From: Bacilli bacterium
GTDB taxonomy: Bacteria; Bacillota_I; Bacilli_A; MAG-NZ
Direction of reading: 5' to 3'
DNA: 53,220 nt
Assembly (NCBI GenBank): GCA_018401215.1
Contig: JAGYLA010000003.1
Coordinates: 1-53,220 of the forward strand
A program made the position numbers and the translations under genes. Shown here piece after piece: positions 10,770 to 21,206 of this stretch (within the stretch, counting starts at the first letter, position 1; the number at the start of each line of letters is the position of its first letter). The notes below the pieces were generated by a model. It saw nothing but the letters and a program-made list of their open reading frames with translations. It had not been told where the DNA came from and searched no databases.

Positions 10770-10960
10770 CATGAAGCGTCACTTGGTCTCATCTATAGAG
10801 AGTATCGGATTGCTGAAACGATACGGTGAACTGGTGACTAGACCCATGGAAAAGGGACCCGTATCCTCACGTTACGAGACAAGGGCATACATTAAGTATG
10901 AACTAAGGTGGTACCGCGAATTCGTTCGTCCTTAGCGTAGTTCTAAGGGCGCATTTTTTT
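10770..10960 (+). promoter_or_regulatory. T-box leader (tRNA-responsive attenuator), specifier probably GAC (Asp)
   Basis: Canonical T-box AAGGTGGTACCGCG at 10905-10918, then a terminator-like cgtccttag...ctaagggcgcatttttttt; upstream stem I-like region gagagtatcg...cgatacggtgaactggtgactaGACccatgga. Confidence 0.9.
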
Positions 10961-10970
10961 TAGAGGGACT

Positions 10971-11510
10971 ATGGAAACAGCTCGTTTGATCATTCGTCGT
11001 TTTACCATTGCCGACAAAAAGGATGTGTACGATTATGCAAAACATCCAGAAGTCGGCCCCAATGCTGGCTGGAAACCGCACACATCGGTTGAGCATTCAG
11101 AAATGATTATTCGCAATATTTTCTTGCTTCAAACTCATGGCTTTGCGATTGTCGACAAAGCAACCAATAAGGTCATCGGTTCGATCAACTTACACAAACG
11201 ACCGTTCCTGCGTAATTATGAACTGGGCTATAGCTTAAGTTATGACTACTGGGGTCAAGGGTTGATGAGTGAAGCTGCAGCCGCGTTGCTTGCTTATGGC
11301 TTTGATCAACTCGGAGCACGCCGCATTTTTGCCAAAACCGATACCAACAATGCCCGCAGCAAACGCGTCTTGTTGAAACAAGGAATGACCCACTATAAAT
11401 TCAAACCCCAAGATTTACGGCGATATGATGGCACCATCATTGATATGGACTATTTCGAACTCACAAAGGAGCAATGGCGTACGCATGCAAAAACCCAAAG
11501 GAACCGTTGA
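10971..11510 (+). CDS. GNAT family N-acetyltransferase (RimJ/RimL-like)
   Basis: METARLIIRRFTIADKKDVYDYAKHPEV...LGYSLSYDYWGQGLMSEA...GARRIFAKTDTNNARSKRVLLKQGM. Confidence 0.9.
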   Translation: METARLIIRRFTIADKKDVYDYAKHPEVGPNAGWKPHTSVEHSEMIIRNIFLLQTHGFAIVDKATNKVIGSINLHKRPFLRNYELGYSLSYDYWGQGLMSEAAAALLAYGFDQLGARRIFAKTDTNNARSKRVLLKQGMTHYKFKPQDLRRYDGTIIDMDYFELTKEQWRTHAKTQRNR

Positions 11511-12720
11511 TATTACCCCCCAAACCATTCGGGGCTGGCATCAACTAGAAGAAGCAATCAAAAGCTTGACGCAGATGTACCACATTCAAGAAATTCGTAC
11601 GCCTGTGTTTGAGACCACGGAAGTGTTTCACCGCAGTGTTGGTGAACTCAGTGACATCGTCACCAAAGAAACCTATACCTTTTTCGACCGTGGCGAACGC
11701 TCCATGACTCTGCGTCCTGAAGGCACCGCCGGGATTGTCCGTAGTTTGATTGAACAAAAGCTCTACATTCAACCGCAAAAACTGTATTATACCGGTCCGA
11801 TGTTTCGCTATGAGCGACCACAAGCCGGCCGCCAACGACAATTCCACCAATTTGGTGTGGAATACTTTGGTTATGAGGATGCTGCCTCTGATGCCGAAAT
11901 TGTTGCGTTTGCGGTCACTTGGCTTGAACTTCTTGGGATTCACGATTACGTATTAAAAATCAATTATTTGGGAGACCATGAGACAAAAGCTCGTTACACC
12001 AAAGCGCTCGTCGATTATTTTACCCCAATCAAAGCGACGTTATCAAAGGACAATCAATCCCGACTAGCCGTAAATCCGCTGCGAATCCTTGATGATGCCT
12101 CACTTGATTTGCAAGGACTGCCAACGATTGAATCGATGCTGTCTGACGCAGAACAAGAGTATTTGCAACGCTTCTCAAGTTACTTGGATGCCTTACAAAT
12201 CCCCTTTGAGCGAGACCCACGCATTGTTCGGGGGCTTGATTATTACACAGGAATTGTCTTTGAAGTCCAATCAACGCACCCGTCGTTTGGTTCTCAAACC
12301 GCGCTACTTGGTGGCGGTCGATATGATCAATTGGTTGCGGAGTTTGGTGGACCACAAACCCCCGCAGTTGGCTTTGCTGCTGGACTCGAACGCGTCCTGC
12401 TCGCCATGGAGTATGAGGGAGTGTTGGAGCCACCAAAAGATGGAATTGACGTTGCGGTTTGTTTTATGCCAGAGACCGCAACCGATGCATTTCGTTGACC
12501 CAAAGCATTCGTTGAGTGGGTATGTAACAGAAATGGCGACGCCATCGAAAAACTTATCAATCAGCTCAAACAGGATTTGGTAAAAAGACCCAGCGGTCAT
12601 CGTCATTGTTGCAGTCGACGAATGGGCCGAAACAACAGAGTACTGGTCAAATTTGACAGCAAACGCAACCATTCCCGTCCGATCAATTGATCGATTACTT
12701 GGATGGCGTAATGGAGGCCA
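11485..12720 (+). CDS. hisS: Histidyl-tRNA synthetase; C-terminal anticodon-binding domain disrupted by frameshifts after about 12490
   Basis: MQKPKGTVDITP...LRPEGTAGIVRS...VRGLDYYTGIVFE...AVGFAAGLERVLLA; after ATDAFR* the homology continues in other frames. Confidence 0.9.
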
Positions 12721-12721
12721 C

Positions 12722-14423
12722 ATGATGAAACGCACTAACTCAGGCACTGCGTGCGCAGACATCAAATACCGAAGTGGTCATCAGTAAGGTGGTTGCCAAA
12801 GTCCGATTTGGGCAGTGTGACCTTTATGGATGTGCGCGATGCCTCAGGCATCGTTCCGTCCAACTTGTTGACAACACCCAAGCGATCTCGATGCTATCGG
12901 TGCACGAATGAAACCGTCCTTGCGGTCTCTGGCGTCGTTCAAGAACGCAGTAATAAGAACCCACAACTACCAACGGGTGACATTGAGATCATCGCTGATT
13001 CGATTGTGATTTTAGTCCAGCCAAACAACCCCCAATGATCATTGCCAATCAAACCGATGCGCTTGAAGACACGCGGTTAAAATATCGGTATTTGGATTTG
13101 CGCCGACCTGTCTTGCAGCAAACCTTAAAAACTCGCGCCACCTTGATGCAAGCAACCCGCGAATACTTGGATGGACTTGATTTCATCGAACTAGAAACGC
13201 CAATTTTAACCAAATCAACGCCGGAAGGGGCTCGGGACTACTTGGTCCCTAGTCGAATTCATCCCGGGCGCTTCTTTGCCTTACCGCAAAGTCCTCAGCT
13301 ATTTAAGCAATTGTTTATGATTGGTGGCATGGAACGCTACTATCAAATCGCCAAATGTTTTCGTGACGAAGATTTGCGCGCTGACCGTCAACCTGAATTT
13401 ACACAAATTGACATTGAAGCAAGTTTTGTCGATCAAGCGCAAGTCATGACAATGACCGAAGGGCTTGTCGCGCATGTCTTCAAACAAACGATTGATGTAA
13501 CGATTCCTTTGCCGTTTGACGTCTTGACCTATGATGAAGCGATGCGTCGTTATGGGTCCGACAAACCTGATCGTCGTTTTGGGTTAGAACTACTCGATGT
13601 CTCCAGTGTCTTTGCGTCCTCAGACTTTGAGTACTTGCGTGGTCAGTCTGTTAGTATGTTGCATCTACCTAACAGCACATTAACCCGCAAGCACATCGAT
13701 GCACTCTCAGAGATTGCCAAAACGTACGGTGCATCTGGCGTCAGTTTTATGAAATACGACACCGACTTTACTAGTGGAATCGCTAGTAAATGTAGTCGCG
13801 AAGAACTCGCGGCGATTGCTTCGCTTGCGCAACCTTCCGCCAATGACTTGTATTTGTTTGTCGCGGGAGACTTGCGCGTAGCGCAGACCGCACTGGGTCA
13901 AGTGCGATTGCATTTGGGCCAAGAGCTCCAATTGATTAACGACAAAGAATACGATGTCTGCTGGGTGGTGGACTGGCCGTTGTTTGAACCCACCGACACG
14001 GGTGTGACCAGTGCACATCACCCGTTTACTTCCCCCAAACCACAAACAATGGATGCATTGACCAAAGACGCCATTGCCCAAGCCTACGATGTGGTCTGTA
14101 ATGGGTATGAGCTAGGTGGTGGAAGCATCCGGATTCATCAACCTGCGTTGCAGGCTAAAGTATTAGAGTTACTAGGGATGTCCAAAGAACGGGCAAAAGA
14201 ACAATTTGGCTTTTTCCTCGAAGCACTCGAATATGGAACCCCGCCACACGGTGGAATTGCCCTTGGCGTCGACCGCTTTGTGATGTTGTTAACCAATACA
14301 ACAAACATTCGTGACGTGATCGCCTTTCCAAAGACCGCCTCGGCGCAAGATTTGATGAGTCAAGCGCCCGGTGACGTCTCCGATGCGCAACTAAGTGAAC
14401 TGCAAATCAGCCGCAAGAAGTGA
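12722..14423 (+). CDS. aspS: Aspartyl-tRNA synthetase, N-terminal ~100 codons split by frameshifts
   Basis: MKRTNSGTACADIKYRSGHQ / GSVTFMDVRDASGIV / VLAVSGVVQERSNKNPQLPTGDIEI / LKYRYLDLRRP...GIALGVDRFVMLL in successive frames. Confidence 0.92.
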
Positions 14424-14454
14424 TATACTAAAACGATCTTTGACAGGAGTAACG

Positions 14455-14847
14455 ATGGACATTCGACACGAACAACGAATTCGCATCATGCAAGTCTTAT
14501 ACAACCAAGATGTTCGTCAAATCTCTTTGGATGAGGCGCTTTTGGTCGTTTCTCCGTTTGAAGATATCGCCGCCAAATGTCATCTAATTCTCGCTCAGTT
14601 ACCAACCCTTGACGCCTTGATTGAAGCCCACCTTACCGGTTGGACCTTAGCAAGACTGAATGCGGTCGACCGAGCGATTTTGCGTTTATCGGTCTATGAA
14701 CTAACCAATGAAGATTTGCCCGCAGCAATCGTTATCGATCAAGCGATTGAGCTCAGCAAAGAATACTCCGAAACGGACGATATTTTAACCTCAAAATTTA
14801 ACAATAAAGTATTAGATACGATCAAACAATCGGTGAAGTATGAGTGA
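14455..14847 (+). CDS. nusB: Transcription antitermination protein NusB
   Basis: MDIRHEQRIRIMQVLYNQDV...VDRAILRLSVYELTNEDLPAAIVIDQAIELSKEYS. Confidence 0.9.
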   Translation: MDIRHEQRIRIMQVLYNQDVRQISLDEALLVVSPFEDIAAKCHLILAQLPTLDALIEAHLTGWTLARLNAVDRAILRLSVYELTNEDLPAAIVIDQAIELSKEYSETDDILTSKFNNKVLDTIKQSVKYE

Positions 14848-16110
14848 GTACATCACGATTTCACAACTCAATAAATCGATCAAACTACTCTTTGAGCAGT
14901 CCCCTTTCTTGCGCCGTATTTCGGTAATGGGGGAAATTTCCAACTTCAAAAAACACTCAAGTGGTACGTTTTACTTTACGCTCAAGGATGAATCCAGTGA
15001 CTTGCGGGCGATTATGTTCCAAAGCAATGCGAATAAAATGACCACGATGCCTTCTAATGGTCAAAAAGTCATTGCGACCGGGGACGTGAGTGTGTATGAA
15101 GCACGCGGGGAATACCAATTGTATGTCACGTTAATGCGCCCCTTTGGAGCCGGGGACATATACGCTCGCTTGGAAGCACTCAAAGAACTAATCACCAAAG
15201 AAGGACTCCTTGATGGCAAGAAAACCCTGCCCAAATACCCCCGTGTCATTGAAGTCCCATTACATCCTGCCGACAATTGCCGCGATTCAAGACATTCAAC
15301 ATACGACACCATCGCTTTCCGCTTGACACTTGGGCTATACCCAGCGTTGGTACAGGGGATGGTCTGAGTATTCGATTGTCGATCGAATTCAAAAGCCGAT
15401 CACCGGAAGCCGAAGCCGATGTCTTGAGGAGTTGTCGGTCGCGGTGGTACAGAGAGCATCGAGAGACTTATGGGCCCTTCAACGGGAAGCATGAATTCGA
15501 GCCATTGCCGCTTCAGTCATTCCGATGCGTTGGTGCAGTTGGTCGCGAAACTGGCACAACACTTGCTGATGTCGTCGCAGACATGCGAGCCCCAACCCCA
15601 ACTGCTGCCGCTGAACTTGCGGTTCCGGACCAAGCAGAGATCCAACAAGGACTCGCAACCACCAATTATTATTTGAAACAAACCATCGCAAGGCGATGGC
15701 AAGATGCCTTCAAACAATACGAACGATTCATTCAATCATATGTCTTTGTTCAACCGGAACGCTTACTGCAAAACAAAGAACACCAATTTGAACGGCAGCT
15801 GAACCGCTTGCAAGCGATGTCCCCATCCAACAAGGTGGAACGCATCGATCAAGCCTTACAAACCACCACCACGAAATTGACGACGCGCTTTGACCAACGG
15901 GTGCAACGTTGGTCCACCGACGCGCAGCAATTACAAACATCACTGGTGGCGCTCAACCCCAAAGCCGTTTTGCAGCGGGGCTATGCAATGGTCCAAGTTG
16001 GTGACACGCTCATCGACTCAGTGAATAAATTAACAACCAACCAAACCATTCAAGTGACCTTAAGTGATGGTCACGTTGACGCAAACGTCGACAAGATAAG
16101 GAGACAGTAA
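14840..16110 (+). CDS. xseA: Exodeoxyribonuclease VII large subunit, frameshifted at about 15255-15590
   Basis: ITISQLNKSIKLLFEQSPFLRRISVMGEISNFKKHSSGTFYFTLKDE, later frame DVVADMRAPTPTAAAELAVP. Confidence 0.9.
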
Positions 16111-16292
16111 TGGAACCAACCTTTGAACAACTGATGGCGCAACTAGATGCGATTGTCAAAGAACTTGAAAACGACGCGCTAGGACTAGAAAAGTCGATTG
16201 CCGCCTATCAAAAAGGCATGGAACTTTCAAAATTAATCGCGACCAAACTTCAACAAGCGAAGGACTTGCTTGTCGAGCGTGCCGACGATTGA
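16110..16292 (+). CDS. xseB: Exodeoxyribonuclease VII small subunit
   Basis: MEPTFEQLMAQLDAIVKELENDALGLEKSIAAYQKGMEL. Confidence 0.92.
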   Translation: MEPTFEQLMAQLDAIVKELENDALGLEKSIAAYQKGMELSKLIATKLQQAKDLLVERADD

Positions 16293-17952
16293 TTTAACGA
16301 CGCTCAACCCGAAGGTTGTTCGTCACATGTCACCCAAGCAATTGCAACAACTCGCCGACACAATGCGAGCCTTTTTGATTGATTCCGTGACCAAAACAGG
16401 TGGTCATTTAGCGAGTAACTTGGGCACCGTCGAATTGTCGATTGCTTTAACCCATGTCTTTGATTTGGACGTGGACACCTTGATTTATGACGTTGGTCAT
16501 CAAACGTACCCACATAAAATTTTGACGGGTAGAGCCGATCTATTTTCCACCTTACGGCAAACCAATGGCCTCAGTGGCTTTCCCAAATACGAAGAGAGTC
16601 CGTACGATCATTTTGAAACCGGTCACTCTTCCACGTCACTGTCTGCAGCATGCGGTGTTGCGACGAGCAAGTATTTACAAAACGACACCAGCAACACGAT
16701 CGCCGTGATTGGTGATGGAGCATTGACCGGTGGATTGGCCTTAGAAGGCTTAAATAACATCGTGCAAATGCCACGGCCTGTGATTGTTGTGGTCAACGAC
16801 AATGACATGAGCATTAGTGAAAACGTCGGTGCCATTTCGCACCTATTTGCCTCCAAAGAACGCTCTCAAGCGTTCTTTACTGCCCTTGGATACACCTATA
16901 TTCCACCGGTCGATGGCCATGACTTGTCCCGCTTGATTGACACCTTGCAACGCGTCAAAGACACGCAAGAATCGGTTGTGATTCATGTCAAGACGATCAA
17001 AGGTTACGGTCACTCCGACGCGCAACTAGATAAAGTAAAATTCCATGCTGTGGGCTACTATACTGTAGAACCCAAGCCGGTTGGCAAAGCATGGAGTCCA
17101 CTGATCGCAAGTCTAGTCGAAGCCAAAGACGATGTGTACATCATTACGCCAGCCATGATTGAAGGCAGCGGACTGCGCGGGATTGACCGGGCAAGAGTGG
17201 TGGATGTCGGGATTGCTGAAGGTCATGCTGTGACCATGGCCGCCGCAATGCGCCGCCGTGGATCAAAAGTCTTTTTACCGATTTATGCGACATTCTTGCA
17301 ACGAGCGTACGATTCGCTTGTTCATGATGTGGCGCGTAGCAATACCCCCGTCGTATTTGGAATTGACCGTGCCGGAACGATTCCAGGCGACGGCGATACG
17401 CACCAAGGTATTTTTGACGTTAGTATTTGTATGGCCATGCCGCACTTGCAATTGATGATGCCGGCCAATGAAGCGCAAGCATCCGCACTACTGGATTACG
17501 CCTTTGCGGCAAGCACTCCAACAGCCATTCGCTATCCCAAAGGCAATTCGATTGCGGCGGGTCAACCGCTCACCATTACATCACCAACCTGGTTGATTGA
17601 ACAAACCGGCACGCAAGCGATTGTTATTAGTTATGGCCCAGATGTGTATGCCATTCAAGCAATGGCTCACGCTGAAAACCTCTCAATCACCCTCGTTAAC
17701 GCACTATTTTTGAACCCGATTGATGAAGCGGTGTTTGCGTCATTAATCGCAGCCAAGTTACCCATCATTGTGTATGAACAAGTCATTCGCAGTGGTTCAC
17801 TCGGGCAAGCATTGCAAGCGCGCAGTGCCAATGTCGTCTGTGCGATGGCGTATGACGCCATTCCTAGTCATGGTGATGTCAAATCACTCTTAGACCAAGC
17901 GGGCTTGAGCATGTCGCATTTGGCAGCAGAGATTCGTCGCCATGCGACTTGA
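16270..17952 (+). CDS. dxs: 1-deoxy-D-xylulose-5-phosphate synthase (non-ATG start, TTG 16270 or GTG 16276)
   Basis: TKTGGHLASNLGTVELSIALTHVFD, IAVIGDGALTGGLALEGLNN, HVKTIKGYGHSDAQ. Confidence 0.93.
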   Translation: MSSVPTIDLTTLNPKVVRHMSPKQLQQLADTMRAFLIDSVTKTGGHLASNLGTVELSIALTHVFDLDVDTLIYDVGHQTYPHKILTGRADLFSTLRQTNGLSGFPKYEESPYDHFETGHSSTSLSAACGVATSKYLQNDTSNTIAVIGDGALTGGLALEGLNNIVQMPRPVIVVVNDNDMSISENVGAISHLFASKERSQAFFTALGYTYIPPVDGHDLSRLIDTLQRVKDTQESVVIHVKTIKGYGHSDAQLDKVKFHAVGYYTVEPKPVGKAWSPLIASLVEAKDDVYIITPAMIEGSGLRGIDRARVVDVGIAEGHAVTMAAAMRRRGSKVFLPIYATFLQRAYDSLVHDVARSNTPVVFGIDRAGTIPGDGDTHQGIFDVSICMAMPHLQLMMPANEAQASALLDYAFAASTPTAIRYPKGNSIAAGQPLTITSPTWLIEQTGTQAIVISYGPDVYAIQAMAHAENLSITLVNALFLNPIDEAVFASLIAAKLPIIVYEQVIRSGSLGQALQARSANVVCAMAYDAIPSHGDVKSLLDQAGLSMSHLAAEIRRHAT

Positions 17953-18640
17953 TCAACACTTGGTCATCCATCACGGGTTTCATAGTCGCACCAAAGCAGC
18001 CGATGCGATTCGTCGGGGGGATGTTTTGGTCAATGATCAACCAGCAAAACCAAGTTTGCTCATTGGCGAGAGCGATGTTGTCACCATACTAAATTACCCT
18101 CACTACGTCAGTCGGTCTGCGGATAAATTGATGGAAGCACTGGAAACGTTTGAGATTTCACTCAAACATCAAGTCGTGTTGGACATTGGTTCATCAACTG
18201 GAGGCTTTACGCAAGTCTGTTTGGAACAAGGAGCCACTCACGTCATTGCGGTTGATGTTGGCACCAATCAACTCGGTGCAAGCCTTCGTGGTGACCCTCG
18301 AATTACGTTGTATGAACAAACCAACTTCAAAGACCTAACCACCAAGATGCTACCAAGCATCGATACGACGGTGGTTGATGTGAGTTTTATTTCGACGATT
18401 ATGCATTTGCCCCACTTGTTTCAGTTTGGCAACCAGTGGATTTGTTTGATCAAACCACAGTTTGAAACCAAAGGGGAAGGGTTAACTCACGGCGTCATTC
18501 AAGAATCCAAATGGATTGATGCGGTCATGACGTCGTTAGAAGACACCGTCAAAACAAGCAACAAACAACTACTTGGTACCCTTGCGTGTAGAACAAAGGG
18601 CAAAACCGGCAATCAAGAATATATGGTCTGGATAAAATAA
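17942..18640 (+). CDS. tlyA: TlyA family S4-domain rRNA methyltransferase
   Basis: MRLDQHLVIHHGFHSRTKAADAIRRGDVLVN...VLDIGSSTGGFTQVCLEQGA. Confidence 0.92.
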   Translation: MRLDQHLVIHHGFHSRTKAADAIRRGDVLVNDQPAKPSLLIGESDVVTILNYPHYVSRSADKLMEALETFEISLKHQVVLDIGSSTGGFTQVCLEQGATHVIAVDVGTNQLGASLRGDPRITLYEQTNFKDLTTKMLPSIDTTVVDVSFISTIMHLPHLFQFGNQWICLIKPQFETKGEGLTHGVIQESKWIDAVMTSLEDTVKTSNKQLLGTLACRTKGKTGNQEYMVWIK

Positions 18641-18641
18641 C

Positions 18642-20298
18642 ATGTTGCGCGAACTCAAAATTCAAAACTTTGCGATCATTGAAAACAGCGAACTTTCGTT
18701 CGCCCCAGGAATGACCGTCTTGACCGGTGAAACAGGAGCAGGAAAAACCATCATCATTGATGCGTTGTCACTGTTACTTGGGACACGAGCGAACATTGAC
18801 ATGATCCGTTACGGCGAAACCAAAGCCGTCATCGAAGGGGTGTTTGATGCGCCAAGTGAAAAATTACTTGCCGTGTTAGCCCAAATGGACATTCCCAAGG
18901 AAGCGCTACTTACGATTACGCGGATCGTCCAAGAAGGACGCAGTACCACGCGCGTCAATGGCGTAAGTGTCACCAGCAAAGAATTGAAAGATTTGAGTTT
19001 GTATTTGTTGGACATTCACGTTCAACACGACACGATGCGCTTGTTTGACCCGAGTCGTTATTTAGAACTACTCGATGACTATGCGCAAACTTCCATCACG
19101 ACCTATCAAGAACTACGTAGCAAGTACAATAACGCGATGCAAGACTATCTTGATTTTTTAGCGCTGGAAAGCCAAGCCAAAGAACAACTCGATTACTGGC
19201 AATTTCAATACCAAGAACTCGTTGACTTAGAACTCGTTGACGGCGAAGCCACAAAGTTGGAAGAAGAACGCGCAGGATTAAAAAACTACGACAAAGTCTA
19301 CGACCTCTTGCAACGGGCAACCAGTGCCGATGCAGATGCGAGTCGTTTGATGGTAGAAAGCTTATCCGCAATGTAAAAATTAGCGGCGCTTGATGTTGCG
19401 AATGAGGACATCGAACGTGCTCAAAGTGCCTATTATGACTGGGTAGATGTCGTTGATACCTTAAAAACGAGGTTAGCGACCTTACAATACGATCCCGACC
19501 GTTTGGATGCGATTGAAACCAGACTGCAAGAATTGACGGCGTATCAGCCGCAAATACAAATGTACGATTGATGAACTGATGGACAAGCAAGGCCTTAAAA
19601 ACGCAAATTAATGCGTTTGAAGATGCTTCCGCCACCAAGGAGCAACTGCGACACATTATCAAAGCGGCATTTGACCTTTTAATGAACAGTGCAACTGGAG
19701 TTAACCGCAACCCGAACGCAGGCTGCGACGACGTTGCAAACTCGGCTGGTTGATGAAGTCAAAGAACTGCATTTGCACATGCGCAAGTCGCCATCATTGT
19801 ACAAAACAACGCCTCCTCAGGATGAACTTGATCACACAGCGTTTGGTGACCATGGCCTGGATTCAGTGGAGATTGAACTGACCACCAACAAAGGAGAATC
19901 CCTTAAAACCACTTGCCAAAGTCGCAAGTGGTGGGAAATGAGCCGCGTCATGCTCGACTCAAACCGTCTTGCTGCAAGCATCGGGGTTGTCGACAATCAT
20001 TTTTGATGAAATCGATCAAGGCGTTAGTGGCGCCGTTGCGCAGTCAATGGCAGAAAAACTCAAACGCTTATCGACCACAACACAAGTTTTATTGATTACG
20101 CATTTGCCGCAAGTCGCCGCAATTGCTACCACGCATTTGTTGGTCAAAAAACAAGAAGTCGGCGAACGAACGATTTCAACCACCGTGTCACTTGACGATG
20201 CAGCCCGCATTCAAGCGATTGCGGAAATGATTTCCCCCGCAGCAGTCACGGAAAAAAGCTTAGCACTTGCAAAAGAATACCGCGATCGTTACCAATGA
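18642..20298 (+). CDS. recN: DNA repair protein RecN, middle (about 19376-19970) broken by frameshifts
   Basis: MLRELKIQNFAIIENSELSFAPGMTVLTGETGAGKTIIIDAL at N-term; TIIFDEIDQGVSGAVAQSMAEKL...VLLITHLPQVAA at C-term. Confidence 0.92.
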
Positions 20299-20325
20299 AA
20301 AAAGCCCAGATGGGCTTTTTTTTAT
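20299..20325. terminator. Terminator between convergent recN and aldo/keto reductase
   Basis: aaaaaagcccagatgggctttttttta. Confidence 0.8.
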
Positions 20326-21149
20326 GATAATTCAATGTTGTCGGCGTCAGGATATAACTTGTTTGCCTTGTTTAACGTACGAATTTGATTCATTTGTTCG
20401 TCGGTAAGTTCAAGATACTGAGCGGCTAAATTTTCAGTAATGCGAGAAGGAGTGACCGATTTTGGCAAACTGCCCCATCCTCGCTTGGTCAACCAGGCAA
20501 TGGCGATTTGCGGAACCGATGCGTGATGAGCGTTTGCAATCTCTTGCATCACCGGATTGTCAAGCATCGAATGAATCGCAAAACTCATCAGTGGTGCATA
20601 ACCTTGCATGACAATGTGATGTGACTTACAAAATGCTTCTAATGGATGATTTTGCAGTTCGATATGACATTCCACTTGATTGATCATCGGCTTGACAATT
20701 GCAGTTTCAAACAAGTGTTCCAGATGATGCACCGTAAAGTTACATACCCCAATCGCTTTGGCTTTGCCAGTTTGATAAATGTGCTCCATCGCTCGCCAGG
20801 TCTCGGCATCGGCCGCATAGCGCGTTGGCCAATGCATCAAAAACAAGTCGACATAAGGTAGCTGTAAACGAGCAAGCGAATCGTGAAAGGATTGTAGAGT
20901 GGATTCATAGCCATGTTCGGTTTTGTACACTTTGGTCGTAATAAAGAGTTCGTCTCTGGGAATGTGACTATCGGCAATCGCTTGACCAACTTGGGTTTCG
21001 TTGTTGTAGCGAGTTGCTGTATCAATGTGGCGATATCCAACACTAAGCGCATGAGCAACCGCATCGTATGTGGTTTGATCGTTCGTGCGAAAGGTACCAA
21101 GGGCAACCAGTGGCATGACGATTCCATTGTGTAATTGAATGGTTTTCAT
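20322..21149 (-). CDS. Aldo/keto reductase (copy 1)
   Basis: GIVMPLVALGTF...GYRHIDTATRYNNETQVGQAI...LFLMHWP...KAIGVCNF. Confidence 0.93.
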   Translation of the reverse strand: MKTIQLHNGIVMPLVALGTFRTNDQTTYDAVAHALSVGYRHIDTATRYNNETQVGQAIADSHIPRDELFITTKVYKTEHGYESTLQSFHDSLARLQLPYVDLFLMHWPTRYAADAETWRAMEHIYQTGKAKAIGVCNFTVHHLEHLFETAIVKPMINQVECHIELQNHPLEAFCKSHHIVMQGYAPLMSFAIHSMLDNPVMQEIANAHHASVPQIAIAWLTKRGWGSLPKSVTPSRITENLAAQYLELTDEQMNQIRTLNKANKLYPDADNIELS

Positions 21150-21206
21150 TGGTTCCTCCTAATACTAGTTTAACAAAGAAAAACGAAGCGCGTGTTTCGC
21201 ACTTCG

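Noticed and set aside
13299-14081. Minus-strand ORFs opposite aspS (13299-13487, 13643-13843, 13707-14081)
   Set aside because: Antisense shadow ORFs without motif support.
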